Positions 50,119 to 59,555 are shown, counted from the stretch's first letter. The stretch is DNA of 64,000 bases from Paenibacillus_Z sp042653205 (GCF_042653205.1 NZ_JBHSHY010000014.1:70379-134378); one strand, 5' to 3'. The notes: a model not told the origin generated them from the letters alone. A program made the numbers and translations.

Positions 50119-51390
50119 TCAGCCTTCCAGCAGGAGCGATTCCGGATCTTCCAGCAGCTGCTTGACCGTCACGAGGAAGCGAACCGCTTCCGCGCCGTCG
50201 ACGATGCGGTGGTCATAGGACAGCGCGATGTACATCATCGGACGGTTTTCCATTTCGGTATCGTTGATCGCGACCGGACGCACCTGGATTTTGTGCATGC
50301 CCAGGATGCCGACTTGCGGCGCGTTCAGGATCGGCGTGGAGAGGAGCGAGCCGAAGACGCCGCCGTTCGTGATCGTGAAGGTGCCGCCCTGCAGGTCGTT
50401 CAGCGACAGCGTGTTAGCGCGTGCTTTGGACGCCAGCTCGCCGATTTGCTTCTCGATCTGCGCGAAGCTCAGACGGTCCGCGTCGCGTACGACCGGCACG
50501 ACGAGGCCTTCCTTCGCGGAAACCGCGATGCCGATATCATAGTACTGCTTGACGAGAATATCTTCGCCTTGGATTTCGGCGTTCAGCAGCGGGTACGCCT
50601 TCAGCGCGCCGATGACCGCCTTCGTGAAGAAGGACATGAAGCCGAGACCCACGTCGTGCTTCTCTTGGAACGCTTGCTTGCGGCGCTTGCGCACGTCCAG
50701 GATCGCCGTCATGTCGACTTCGTTGAACGTCGTCAGCATCGCGGCCGTGTGCTGCGCTTCGACGAGGCGCTTCGCGATCGTCAGGCGGCGGCGGGACATC
50801 TTGCGGCGCTCGGCCGGCTTGCCGGCTTCCGCGGCAGGCTGGGCCGGTGCGGCGGGAGCGGCGGGAGCCGCAGGCGCCGTCGGACGCGTGCCATGCGCTT
50901 CGATGTCGGATTGGCGGATGCGGCCAAGCGGGTCGACTGCCTGTACTTGCGACAGGTCAATGCCGCGCTCGCGCGCCAGCTTGCGCGCGCCCGGCGTCGC
51001 CGATGCGGCGGCGTCGGCTGCCGGAGCGGCAGGCGCAGATGCCGCGATCGGCGGCGATGCCGGCACGGCAGGCTTTATTTCCGGCTGCTCGGCAGCCGGC
51101 TGGCTTGGGGCCGCTGCCGGCACTGCGGCTGGTTGGCTCGGCGCAGCGGCGCCGGAGCCGCTGCCGATCGTGCCGATCGTCTCGCCGACGGCAACGGTGT
51201 CGCCTTCGGCGCGCAGCAGGGAATCGATCGTGCCCGCTTGCTCGGCGCTGATTTCAATGTTGACCTTATCGGTTTCGAGCTCCGCCAGCACGTCGCCGAC
51301 GTTGACGCTGTCGCCGGCTTTGACATGCCATTTGGAAATTGTGCCTTCTACGATGGATTCGCCCATTTCGGGTACTTTGATATCACTCAT
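50119..51390 (-). CDS. odhB: 2-oxoglutarate dehydrogenase E2, dihydrolipoyl succinyltransferase
   Basis: TCA-cycle complex core. 423 aa: one lipoyl domain (1-76, lipoyl-Lys K42 in ETDKVNIE), Ala/Pro-rich linkers, peripheral-subunit-binding domain (ARKLARERGIDLSQVQAVDPLGRI), and the catalytic domain ending with the active-site His in LSYDHRIVDGAEAV. Follows odhA by 32 nt. E3 is not encoded here and is probably shared. Confidence 0.96.
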   Translation of the reverse strand: MSDIKVPEMGESIVEGTISKWHVKAGDSVNVGDVLAELETDKVNIEISAEQAGTIDSLLRAEGDTVAVGETIGTIGSGSGAAAPSQPAAVPAAAPSQPAAEQPEIKPAVPASPPIAASAPAAPAADAAASATPGARKLARERGIDLSQVQAVDPLGRIRQSDIEAHGTRPTAPAAPAAPAAPAQPAAEAGKPAERRKMSRRRLTIAKRLVEAQHTAAMLTTFNEVDMTAILDVRKRRKQAFQEKHDVGLGFMSFFTKAVIGALKAYPLLNAEIQGEDILVKQYYDIGIAVSAKEGLVVPVVRDADRLSFAQIEKQIGELASKARANTLSLNDLQGGTFTITNGGVFGSLLSTPILNAPQVGILGMHKIQVRPVAINDTEMENRPMMYIALSYDHRIVDGAEAVRFLVTVKQLLEDPESLLLEG

Positions 51391-51422
51391 GGCTCGTTCT
51401 CTCCTTGCCTGATTCGCTGGAT

Positions 51423-54320
51423 TTAATTTTGCTTGCTGCGGTTAAGCGCGACGGAAACGATCCGCTGCTGTTCCATGTTGTGAATGTAATGGAAGCCGCT
51501 TGCCGGGCTGGAACGCTTCGGACGGCCGATGTAGCGGACCGTCGTGCCCGCTTTGACGCGCGCGCGAATCCGCGGTTCGACGTAGTTCCAGGCGCCCATG
51601 TTTTGCGGTTCTTCCTGTACCCAGAGCACTTCTTTCACGTTCGGGTAACGCGCGATGATTTGTTCCACGTCGGTTTTCGGGAACGGATAGAGCTGCTCGA
51701 CGCGCACGATGTGCAGCCAGTCCCAATCGTCGGCGGCTTGGTCGTCCTTCAGCTCGAGGGCCGCTTCCAGATCGATCGCCATCTTGCCGGAGCAGAAGAT
51801 CAGACGCTCCACCTTGTCCGCCTTCTTGCCGAGACCCGGCTGCTCGAGCACCAGCTTGAAGGAGCCGTTGCTCAGCTCGGCCGGATCCGAAGCGACGCTC
51901 GGGTTCCGGATGAGGCTCTTCGGCGCCATGACGATGAGCGGACGCGCCTCCTCGGTATTGAGAATGGCCGCCTGGCGACGAAGCAGGTGGAAGTATTGGG
52001 CCGCCGACGTCATGTTGACGATCGTTAGGTTGTCTTCCGCCGCCAGCAGCAGGAATCGTTCCAGCTTCGCGCTGGAGTGCTCCGGCCCATTGCCTTCGTA
52101 GCCGTGCGGCAGCAGCATGACGAGGCCGGATTTCTCCTGCCACTTCACGCGGCCGGCCGTCACGAACTGGTCGATGATGACTTGGGCGCAGTTCGCGAAG
52201 TCCCCGTATTGCGCTTCCCAGATGACGAGCGTTTCCGGCGAGAACACGTTGTAGCCGTATTCGAAGCCGAGCACGGACGCCTCGGCGAGCGGGCTGTTAT
52301 GGACGGCGAACGATGCCTTCGCCTGCGGCAGCGTGTGCATCGGCGAGAACGTCTGGTTGTTCTCGACGTCGTGCAGCACGATATTCCGGAACGCGAACGT
52401 GGCGCGCTCGGAATCTTGGCCGCTCAGGCGGATCGGCGTGCCGTCGGCCAGAATCGTCGCGAACGCCAGCGCTTCCGCTTGGCCCCAGTCGACCTTGCCG
52501 CCTTCGTTCAACGTGTTGGCGCGGCGTTTCAGGATACGGTCCAGCTTGTCGTACACCTTGAACCCTGCTGGCCATTGCAGCAGCGCTTCGTTGATCGGGA
52601 TCAGCTTCTTCAGCGGCACGCCCGTCACGATGTCTTTCTTGCGGCGCTTGCTGCCGACTTCGTCGGCCTTCGGCTGCTTATAGGCTTTATCATTTGCTTT
52701 CACTTCATCCAGCGCAGCCTGCAGTTTCGCGAGGCCTTCGCGGCGCATCGCTTGGACCTGCTCTTCGGTCACGAGGCCCTTCTCCTTCAGGCGCTCGGCG
52801 TAGATGACGGCAGGGACCGGATGCTTGCGCAGCTTCTGGTACAGCAGCGGCTGGGTCGTTTCCGGATCGTCCGTCTCGTTGTGGCCGTGGCGGCGGTAGC
52901 CGATCATGTCGATCAGGAAGTCCTTGCCGAACTTCTGGCGGTACTCGCACGCCATGCGGACCGCGGCGATGCATGCTTCCGGGTCGTCGGCGCTGACGTG
53001 CACGATCGGGATTTCATACCCTTTCGCCAAGTCGCTCGCGTAATACGTGGAGCGCGAATCCTTGCTTTCCGTCGTGAAACCGAGGCGGTTGTTCGCGATG
53101 ATGTGGATCGTGCCGCCGTTCTCGTAGCCGGCCAGCTTCTTGAAGTTGAGCGTCTCCGCTACGATGCCTTCGCCGGCGAACGCCGCGTCGCCGTGGATGA
53201 TGATGGCCGCCGCGCTGCCGAAATCCGCGACCGGGTAGCCCGGCTTGGAGCGGTCGTCCTGCGCCGCGCGCGTGAAGCCCTCGACGATCGGATTGACGTA
53301 CTCCAGGTGGCTCGGGTTGTTCGCGAGCGTGATGCGCGTCTCGACCGTCTCGCCTTCCTTCACCGAACGGTGGGCCCCCAAGTGGTACTTCACGTCGCCG
53401 GTATAGCCGGTGTTGATGCCGAGCGCGCCTTCGGACGGGAACAGCTCCTGATCCTTGACCGGCGAATGATGGAACTCGGAGAATAGCGCCGCATACGGCT
53501 TGCCGAGTACGTGCGTCAGCACGTTCAGCCGCCCGCGGTGCGCCATGCCCATCAGAATATGCCGGGCGCCGTCATGAGCCACTTCTCTCACGACTTCGTC
53601 CAGCATCGGCACTAAGCTATCGGTTCCTTCGATCGAAAAGCGCTTCTGCCCGACAAACGAACGGTGCAGGAACGTTTCGAATTGTTCGACGTCGATGAGG
53701 CGCTGCAGCAGCGCGATGCGCTCCTTCGCGGTCATCGGCTTGGAGGCCATGCCGATCTCGGCTTGGCGGCGAAGCCAGAGGCGTTCGTCCTGCTCGTGGA
53801 TATGGGCGAATTCGAAGCCGAACGACTTCGTGTATACGTCCTTCAAGTGTTGAATCGCTTGCTTGCCGTTGCCGATCGACTCCGGCGCTTCTTCCCAGAT
53901 CAGCGAGGCGGGAATGGCTTCGAGATCGGCGTCCTTCAGCTTGAACGTGGCCGGCTCGATCAGGCGGGTGTCCGGCGCCGGCGTCAGGCCGAGCGGATCG
54001 TTGTCGGCCGCCAAGTGACCGAACGTGCGGATGTTCCGGACCAGCTTCCCGGCGTCGACGATTTTTTTCAAATAAGCGGGGTCGACCGTCTTGATGCTAT
54101 TGGAACCGTCCGTCGTTACCTTCAAAGGGGGGTTCACGTTCACGTTGCTGCTGGCCGAGACGGACGGCGGCGGTCCCCACTTCTCGAAAGATGCTCTAAC
54201 GGCGGGATCTACGTCGTCAGGATTGCGCAGGTATTGCTCGTACATTTCTTCAATGTACCCCAGGTTGGGACCGTAATAGAGCTCCCAGGGCGACTTGCGG
54301 TCATTGCTCTCTGCTGTCAT
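51423..54320 (-). CDS. odhA: 2-oxoglutarate dehydrogenase E1 component
   Basis: Thiamine-diphosphate decarboxylase of the 2-oxoglutarate dehydrogenase complex, cytoplasmic. 965 aa, full length: N-terminal segment with PWELYYGPNLGYIEEMYEQYL, LMGMAHRGRLNVL, the ThDP/Mg motif GDAAFAGEGIVAE ... NNRLGFTT, and the transketolase-like half with EASVLGFEYGYNV and FVTAGRVKWQ. ATG preceded by ATGGAGGTAGC. Makes succinyl-CoA from the 2-oxoglutarate that glutamate dehydrogenase would supply. Confidence 0.97.
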   Translation of the reverse strand: MTAESNDRKSPWELYYGPNLGYIEEMYEQYLRNPDDVDPAVRASFEKWGPPPSVSASSNVNVNPPLKVTTDGSNSIKTVDPAYLKKIVDAGKLVRNIRTFGHLAADNDPLGLTPAPDTRLIEPATFKLKDADLEAIPASLIWEEAPESIGNGKQAIQHLKDVYTKSFGFEFAHIHEQDERLWLRRQAEIGMASKPMTAKERIALLQRLIDVEQFETFLHRSFVGQKRFSIEGTDSLVPMLDEVVREVAHDGARHILMGMAHRGRLNVLTHVLGKPYAALFSEFHHSPVKDQELFPSEGALGINTGYTGDVKYHLGAHRSVKEGETVETRITLANNPSHLEYVNPIVEGFTRAAQDDRSKPGYPVADFGSAAAIIIHGDAAFAGEGIVAETLNFKKLAGYENGGTIHIIANNRLGFTTESKDSRSTYYASDLAKGYEIPIVHVSADDPEACIAAVRMACEYRQKFGKDFLIDMIGYRRHGHNETDDPETTQPLLYQKLRKHPVPAVIYAERLKEKGLVTEEQVQAMRREGLAKLQAALDEVKANDKAYKQPKADEVGSKRRKKDIVTGVPLKKLIPINEALLQWPAGFKVYDKLDRILKRRANTLNEGGKVDWGQAEALAFATILADGTPIRLSGQDSERATFAFRNIVLHDVENNQTFSPMHTLPQAKASFAVHNSPLAEASVLGFEYGYNVFSPETLVIWEAQYGDFANCAQVIIDQFVTAGRVKWQEKSGLVMLLPHGYEGNGPEHSSAKLERFLLLAAEDNLTIVNMTSAAQYFHLLRRQAAILNTEEARPLIVMAPKSLIRNPSVASDPAELSNGSFKLVLEQPGLGKKADKVERLIFCSGKMAIDLEAALELKDDQAADDWDWLHIVRVEQLYPFPKTDVEQIIARYPNVKEVLWVQEEPQNMGAWNYVEPRIRARVKAGTTVRYIGRPKRSSPASGFHYIHNMEQQRIVSVALNRSKQN

Positions 54321-54503
54321 TAACGGCTACCTCCATCAAAAGTAAGTACAACGGGATCCTAAAAGTCCTTCTTATTACATTAACCCGTCATAGCGTTCAT
54401 CCATACATGATACCAGAACTATTTGGGAGGAACAAATAAAGCGACAAATCTCCTCATAATCTTCATATTTACATCCCGAGGATTCGACAATACTGGGATA
54501 ATC

Positions 54504-54555
54504 CGTAAAAAAAAGCTGCCCGCGTCCAATAGCGACGCCGCGGCAGCCTTTTAAG
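54504..54555 (-). terminator. Intrinsic terminator of the bdbDC operon
   Basis: Imperfect GC-rich stem (AAAAGGCTGCCGCG with CGCGGGCAGCTTTT) followed by T8 on the minus strand, 17 nt past the bdbC stop. Confidence 0.8.
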
Positions 54556-54571
54556 CTAGTATGACCTGCGT

Positions 54572-55060
54572 TCAACGAGCCGGGAGAACCTCTTCTTCGT
54601 CATCCGTCTCGCCCTCTTCGTCCGGTGCGCCCTGTTTCAAGCCGTTGATCAGCAGCGCGGTAATCAGAATGAACGCGACGAGCGCCAGGAACGGAATCGT
54701 GACGTAGCCGCCGAACCAGTCCAGGTAATCCTCGCTGCACGGCACGCCGACCGTGCACGGCAGCACCTTGGCCAGCGCGGGAATCTGCTGCTCCAAGTAG
54801 TGATACAGCGAGATGCAGCCGCCGATGATGGATAAAGGCAGCACATACCGGATGATTTTGCGATCTTGATAGTAGCTGGCGACGCCTAGCAGGATAACGA
54901 TCGGGTACATGAAGATCCGCTGATACCAGCACAGGTTGCACGGGATGAATTTCATGATTTCGCTCAAGTAGAGACTGACGCCGACCGCGACGATCGAGAC
55001 CACCCAGGCGAAATAAAGCGCGTAGCGTCGGAACAATCCCGGGATCGGCGACATCGTCAT
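54572..55060 (-). CDS. bdbC: Disulfide oxidoreductase BdbC (DsbB family)
   Basis: 162-aa, four-helix membrane protein passing electrons from BdbD to quinone. Active Cys pair in PCNLCWYQR (first loop) and the second pair in PCTVGVPCSEDY. Acidic C-terminal tail. Its ATG overlaps the bdbD stop by 4 nt. The pair forms disulfides in exported proteins. Confidence 0.94.
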   Translation of the reverse strand: MTMSPIPGLFRRYALYFAWVVSIVAVGVSLYLSEIMKFIPCNLCWYQRIFMYPIVILLGVASYYQDRKIIRYVLPLSIIGGCISLYHYLEQQIPALAKVLPCTVGVPCSEDYLDWFGGYVTIPFLALVAFILITALLINGLKQGAPDEEGETDDEEEVLPAR

Positions 55061-55779
55061 TCAGCCGAATCCTTCAGCGCGTCCTCGATAGCCGCCTTGA
55101 TCGCGCCGTAGTCGGCGAAGTTGCCGGTGAATTCTTTGCCGTTAATGAACAGCGTCGGCGTCGACCGCACGTTGGCCTTGATCGCGGCCGAGTTGTTTGC
55201 GTTCACTTCCTTGATGTACGTCTGGCCGTCGATGTCCTTCTTCAGCAGATCCGCGTCGACGTCGATCCCGTTATACTTCGCGAGCTTCACGAGATAGTCG
55301 GGCGTCGCCCAGATCGTCTTCTCGTCGGGCTGGTTCTTGTACAGCGCGTCGTAGTATTTCCAGAACGCGTCATTGCTTTGGTGGAAGACGGAATGCGCCG
55401 CCAGCGAAGCGGTCGTGGAGTCCGGCCCGATGAAGGGGAAATCCATGAAATAGAGCGCAACCTTGCCGGTATCGACATATTCCTTCTCCAGCACCGGCTT
55501 CACCTGCTGGCTGAAAATCTGGCAGGACGGGCATTTGTAGTCGCCGAACTCGACGATCTTGACCGGCGCGTCGGACTTGCCGAGCACGGGCAGACTGGCG
55601 TAATCGAAGTCGGTCGGATTCGATCTCGGCGTGAAGATCAGCGCCGCGACGATGCCGAGCACGACGACGATCGCGGTCCCCCAGATCAGCTTCCTCATCG
55701 TCTTGCGCTGTCGTTCCAGCCGTTCCTGCTCGGCCTTGCGCTGGCTCTTGTAGGTGGACTTTTTTATCGGTTGCGTCAT
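55057..55779 (-). CDS. bdbD: Membrane-anchored thiol-disulfide oxidoreductase BdbD (DsbA family)
   Basis: 240 aa: basic cytoplasmic N-terminus, one membrane anchor (about 29-50), then an extracytoplasmic thioredoxin/DsbA domain with CPSC in FGDYKCPSCQIF and cis-Pro in VRSTPTLFINGK. Oxidises exported thiols and is reoxidised by BdbC, encoded next with a 4-nt overlap. Confidence 0.94.
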   Translation of the reverse strand: MTQPIKKSTYKSQRKAEQERLERQRKTMRKLIWGTAIVVVLGIVAALIFTPRSNPTDFDYASLPVLGKSDAPVKIVEFGDYKCPSCQIFSQQVKPVLEKEYVDTGKVALYFMDFPFIGPDSTTASLAAHSVFHQSNDAFWKYYDALYKNQPDEKTIWATPDYLVKLAKYNGIDVDADLLKKDIDGQTYIKEVNANNSAAIKANVRSTPTLFINGKEFTGNFADYGAIKAAIEDALKDSAE

Positions 55780-55836
55780 CGGTTCCCTTCCTTTTCTATC
55801 AGTCTACCCAAATTGTAAGAGCCGTGCTGGTAGATG

Positions 55837-57786
55837 TCAATTCGCGTAAGGGGCGAGCACGGACAGCGCCGCGCCTTCCGGAAGGACGTCCCGGACCGGG
55901 CCCATCACCGCTTCGTCGGCCAATTCGCCGCCGAAGATCGTCGCGATGCCCTCGTCGTCGCGCTTGCGGATCAGCCGGCCCATGCCCTGCCGCAGCCGAA
56001 GCAGCATGTAGGGCATGTCCACGTCCCGGAACGGGTCGGCCGCTTCCCGGCGCTTGGCCGCGAATACGGGGTCGCGCGGCGGGAACGGCAACGACCAGAC
56101 CAGCACGTGCGACAGCGAAGGCCCAGGAATGTCCAGCCCTTCCCACAGCGTGACGGCGCACAGGACGCTAGCCTCGTCGCGCTGGAAGTCCGCGATCAGA
56201 TGACTGATCTCCGCGTCCCCTTCGTAGAGGAAGCGGAACTCGCCGAAACCGGGCACGCCGGCGATGCCTTCGCGAAACCGCGCCTGCTCCTCCCGCGACG
56301 GGAACAGGAGCAGTGCCCGGCCCGCCGACTGCTGCAGCCGCCCGAGCGTCAGCCGAAGCTTCGCGGCGGCGTCCGTCTCGGCCGAGACCGCCACCGCCAT
56401 TCGGTGTTCGTAGTCGTACGGCGATGGGACGGAGAACGACAGCGCGTCCTCGATGCCGAGGCTGTAGGCGATGTAGCGGAACGAGCCGCCCGCGGAGAGC
56501 GTCGCCGACGAGAAGACGACCGGCATGCCGCCCGAAAATACCCGCTCCTTGAGCATCTCCTTCACGAGCTTCGGCATGATGACGAGCGTCGTGCCGTCCG
56601 GGTCCCGCTCCGCCCAGGAGATCAGCCCTTCCGGCTGCTTGTACAGGCGCAGCGCGGTCTGGAGCATGTCCAGATGCTCCTCCACGATCGTCAGCTGGTA
56701 CGCGTCGATCGTGAACATGCCGCTCTCGAAGACGAGCTCCTCCTCGATGGCGTCGAGCAGCGCGGCGAACCGCTCCACTTCGCGGAGCAGCCGCCCGGTC
56801 GGCGGCACCTCCAGCCGGTCCGAAGCTTCCACTGCGATGCTCGTCGCGTCGATCAGGCCGAACAGCTTCTCGCTCTGCGCGATGGCATCTTCGATCGCTT
56901 GGGCGAGCGTTTCGCGGATGTCGCTCTGCAGCAGGCGCGTGACGATCGCCTCGAACGCCGCATGCTTGAGCTTGTACGTCAGCGCGCTTTGGGCCGCCGT
57001 CTCCAGCAGATGCCCTTCGTCGAACACGACCGAACTGTGCTCCGGCAGGAGCGGCAGCTGGCCTTCCCGCTTCCGGGATTCGTACGTCCACACATGCTCC
57101 ATGTAGAAGTCGTGCGAGCAGACGATCACGTCCGCCGCCTTGCGGTAATGCTCCCGCGAGAGCGTCTGGCCGCAGCGGTGGCGCCGGCTGCAGACGAGGC
57201 AGTCTTGAAACGGGTCCCAGGAGACCGCGCGCCACTGCTCGTCCGATAGATGCGGATAGTCCTTCCGGTTGCCGTACGGCCGGAACGCCTGCATCGTACC
57301 GGGATTGTTCACGAAGTCCGGCAGCGAGGCGTACACGTCCCCGAGCGCCTCCAGATGCTCCGCGCTGCCGCGCGCATCGTCCAGCTTGTTCAGACAGAGG
57401 TACTGGTCCATTGACTTGCCCAGCCGGGCGTCGATCGTCAGATCCAGGTAGCGGGCAAGCTTGGCGATGTCCCCTTCCGGCTTGACCAGCTGCTCGATCA
57501 GCGACTCGTCCGCGCAGGCGATGATCGCCGGCTTGCGCGTATAGCGCGCGTACAGCACGGCGTACAGCAAATACACGAGCGTCTTCCCCGTGCCGACGCC
57601 GGCTTCCGCGAATATCGTCCGTTTCTCTAGGTACGCGCGTTCCAGCTGAAACGCCATGTAAATCTGCTCGTCCCGCAGCTCGAAGCCAGCTTCGGGCAGC
57701 CGCTCGTAGAAAACGTCCGCGATCCAGTCGCTGGCCTGCTGGATGAACGGCGTTTTGGGATCGAATTCAAAAGGATACATATTCAC
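55837..57786 (-). CDS. DinG/XPD-like ATP-dependent DNA helicase
   Basis: 649 aa superfamily 2 helicase. Walker A AEAGVGTGKTLVY, DEAH-type box VFDEGHLLE, motif VI RLRQGMGRLIRKRDD. Four cysteines (in QYLCLNK, DCLVCSRRHRC) between motifs suit the XPD/DinG 4Fe-4S cluster. Acts in repair or replication-conflict processing. I prefer the GTG at 57784-57786 since GGAGG is 10 nt upstream; the next ATG (two codons on) and an earlier TTG that overlaps the SD are alternatives. Confidence 0.9.
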   Translation of the reverse strand: MNMYPFEFDPKTPFIQQASDWIADVFYERLPEAGFELRDEQIYMAFQLERAYLEKRTIFAEAGVGTGKTLVYLLYAVLYARYTRKPAIIACADESLIEQLVKPEGDIAKLARYLDLTIDARLGKSMDQYLCLNKLDDARGSAEHLEALGDVYASLPDFVNNPGTMQAFRPYGNRKDYPHLSDEQWRAVSWDPFQDCLVCSRRHRCGQTLSREHYRKAADVIVCSHDFYMEHVWTYESRKREGQLPLLPEHSSVVFDEGHLLETAAQSALTYKLKHAAFEAIVTRLLQSDIRETLAQAIEDAIAQSEKLFGLIDATSIAVEASDRLEVPPTGRLLREVERFAALLDAIEEELVFESGMFTIDAYQLTIVEEHLDMLQTALRLYKQPEGLISWAERDPDGTTLVIMPKLVKEMLKERVFSGGMPVVFSSATLSAGGSFRYIAYSLGIEDALSFSVPSPYDYEHRMAVAVSAETDAAAKLRLTLGRLQQSAGRALLLFPSREEQARFREGIAGVPGFGEFRFLYEGDAEISHLIADFQRDEASVLCAVTLWEGLDIPGPSLSHVLVWSLPFPPRDPVFAAKRREAADPFRDVDMPYMLLRLRQGMGRLIRKRDDEGIATIFGGELADEAVMGPVRDVLPEGAALSVLAPYAN

Positions 57787-57839
57787 GACATGCGAGCCTC
57801 CAATCAAGCCTTAATCATAGCATGCCGCGGCTGCGCAAG

Positions 57840-57882
57840 AAAAGGCCGATCCGGCATGGATCAGCCTGGATCGGCCTTTTTT
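57840..57882. terminator. Bidirectional intrinsic terminator
   Basis: AAAGGCCGATCC (57841-57852) pairs with GGATCGGCCTTT (57868-57879); T6 follows on the plus strand and T4 on the minus strand. It lies downstream of copZ on the minus strand. Confidence 0.8.
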
Positions 57883-57916
57883 CGATGCCGGCGCCTTCGA
57901 GCGGCGGCGGCCGGCT

Positions 57917-58117
57917 TCAGGAGACGACGTCGAACCCCTGGTCCTCGATCGCCGATTTGATCTGCTCGATCGTGATCGACTTCGCTTCGTAATCGACCGT
58001 CACACGGTTGCGCGCAAGATCGGCCTTGGCGGCGACGCCTTTCTTCCTTAATGCGCCCTCGATGCTGCTGACACAATGCTGACAGGACATGCCCCTGACT
58101 TCGATGATGCTCGTCAT
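57917..58117 (-). CDS. copZ: Copper chaperone CopZ-like HMA protein
   Basis: 66-aa single heavy-metal-associated domain with the Cu(I) site GMSCQHC (C12, C15), full length for CopZ. Normally hands copper to CopA or a repressor; neither is in the window. ATG has GGAGAGGG upstream. It follows a Met-rich membrane protein gene by 72 nt in the same direction. Confidence 0.9.
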   Translation of the reverse strand: MTSIIEVRGMSCQHCVSSIEGALRKKGVAAKADLARNRVTVDYEAKSITIEQIKSAIEDQGFDVVS

Positions 58118-58189
58118 GTCAACCCTCTCCCGTTCGGTTCGTCTTAAACTGCCGGCGTGCAGTCCGCAACCGGCTAATGCGCTGCGATG

Positions 58190-58735
58190 TCAGCCTTGAT
58201 AGAGGAAGACGGCTGCCAGGACGAAGAGGCCGAGCCCGAACACGAACGGGTGCATCAGCACGGTCCCGCCGCCGGATGCGCCGGCATCCGGGTTCCCCGC
58301 CGCGGCCGAAGAGCCGCCTTCTTCCCGGATCAGCTGCTGCAGTACGAGATGTATAAATAGAAACAGCACGTCGACGAACAGCACCATCGCCGCCGCTCGG
58401 CCGCCCAGCATGACGCCGAGCATCGCGCCCATCATGCCGCCCATGATGCCGGCCAGCATGCCGTCGAGCGCCGCCATCGTGCTGACCGGCTTCCCGGCCA
58501 AATACCCGCAGGCGACGCCGAGCAGCACCGCGCCCGCCGTCGGAACCGCCAAATCCTGCGGAAACAGGATGCCCGCGACCGTCCCCGCCGCCAGGCTTTG
58601 CATCATGCCGACCGTCATGGCGATCATCATGCCGGCCATGCAGCTCAAGGACGCGCGCCGCCGGTACGCGTGCCAGATCGACCTGCCGGACATGCCCGTC
58701 ACCGCCGCCAGGCTTGCGAGATAGAATACCGTCAT
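58190..58735 (-). CDS. Methionine-rich polytopic membrane protein next to copZ
   Basis: 181 aa, about five membrane helices. Helices 2 and 4 are unusually rich in Met and Gly (CMAGMMIAMTVGMM at about 32-45; MLAGIMGGMMGAMLGVML at about 93-110), with MxxM/MxxxM spacing like Cu(I)-binding helices. Residues 138-155 form a Gly/Ala/Ser-rich loop. I do not recognise a family. The copZ neighbour suggests a copper or other soft-metal membrane protein (inference). ATG has AAAGGAG at 9 nt. Confidence 0.75.
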   Translation of the reverse strand: MTVFYLASLAAVTGMSGRSIWHAYRRRASLSCMAGMMIAMTVGMMQSLAAGTVAGILFPQDLAVPTAGAVLLGVACGYLAGKPVSTMAALDGMLAGIMGGMMGAMLGVMLGGRAAAMVLFVDVLFLFIHLVLQQLIREEGGSSAAAGNPDAGASGGGTVLMHPFVFGLGLFVLAAVFLYQG

Positions 58736-58918
58736 GATCGCCGGCTCCTTTGCCCATTATGACTGATTGTATTCAGATAAGCGCTTTCAATATGTCAAGA
58801 TTCCAAACATGAGGAATTTCTAATGCTTTTCTCATAGAGTGAGCGAAAGCCTTGATGGGCTTGTATCGCAAAGGTTGCAAGTAAATGCTGGAAAAAAATC
58901 ATGTGCTATAGTGGAACT

Positions 58919-59040
58919 AGGTCAAACGACCTTGTGCAGACGACAGACGCTGCGTCCGGTGCACTACTATAGATGCGGACTGTCGCCGAAACTTTCTCTG
59001 CCCTAGTCGGAACCGACAACGCAGAACTCACACCCAAGGG
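58919..59040 (+). ncRNA. Structured 5' leader of the NlpC/P60 gene, class unknown
   Basis: After an extended -10 (TGCTATAGT, hexamer 58907-58912) comes a leader of about 130 nt with several possible stems: AGGTC-AAAC-GACCT near its start, GTGCA...TGCAC, CGACAG...CTGTCG, GTCGG-AA-CCGAC, and TTCTCTGC...GCAGAA around it, ending in CACACCC next to the AAGGGGG ribosome binding site. NlpC/P60 genes are often under c-di-AMP (ydaO) riboswitches, but I do not find ydaO consensus blocks. The whole interval 58736-59051 holds no gene. Confidence 0.4.
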
Positions 59041-59051
59041 GGAAATTAGTC

Positions 59052-59525
59052 ATGACGAAAAAGAAATTCGGTAAACTGATGATGAGCGTAACGGTGAGCT
59101 TTTCTTTATTGATGGGCGGCACGGCGATCATTCAGGCTCAACCGGCGCATGCGGCGATTTCTTCCTCGAAAGCGTCTTCGGTTATCGCTTCCGCTAAAAA
59201 ATACTTGGGCACGCCCTACAAATTCAACGCGTCCACGTCGACAACGAAAGTGTTCGACTGCTCTTCGTTCACGAAGCGCGTATTCGGCATGAACGGCATC
59301 ACGCTGCCGCGTTCGTCGCACGACCAATCGAAGGTCGGCAAATCCGTCAGCAAGAGCAGCCTGAAGCCGGGCGATCTCGTCTTCTTCTACAGCCCGGTCC
59401 ACCACGTCGGCATCTATATCGGCGGCGGCAAAATCATCCACACGTACGGCAAGCCGGGCGTCACGATCGACACGATCAATTCCGGCTGGTGGAAATCGCA
59501 CTACGCATTCGCGCGCCGCGTGTAG
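59052..59525 (+). CDS. Secreted NlpC/P60 cell-wall hydrolase
   Basis: 157 aa: signal peptide (1-34, cleavage at AHA-A) and one NlpC/P60 domain. Catalytic Cys C70 in VFDCSSFTKRVF, His in VHHVGIYIGGGK and third residue His in KIIHTYG. No cell-wall-binding repeats, so a minimal gamma-D-glutamyl-diamino-acid endopeptidase. Less GC-rich start and strong SD AAGGGGG. Monocistronic, with a leader upstream and a terminator downstream. Confidence 0.93.
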   Translation: MTKKKFGKLMMSVTVSFSLLMGGTAIIQAQPAHAAISSSKASSVIASAKKYLGTPYKFNASTSTTKVFDCSSFTKRVFGMNGITLPRSSHDQSKVGKSVSKSSLKPGDLVFFYSPVHHVGIYIGGGKIIHTYGKPGVTIDTINSGWWKSHYAFARRV

Positions 59526-59555
59526 GCTAGGCGCACCTCACCTTTCGAAATGACA

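Noticed and set aside
54375..54575. 66-codon minus-strand frame between odhA and bdbC
   Set aside because: It passes through the bdbDC terminator hairpin and has no SD or family resemblance.
58919..59040. c-di-AMP (ydaO) riboswitch
   Set aside because: Gene type fits, but I could not find the conserved GGGGAACC / GGGGUGAAU / CCGUCAGCUAAC-type blocks; left as an unclassified leader.
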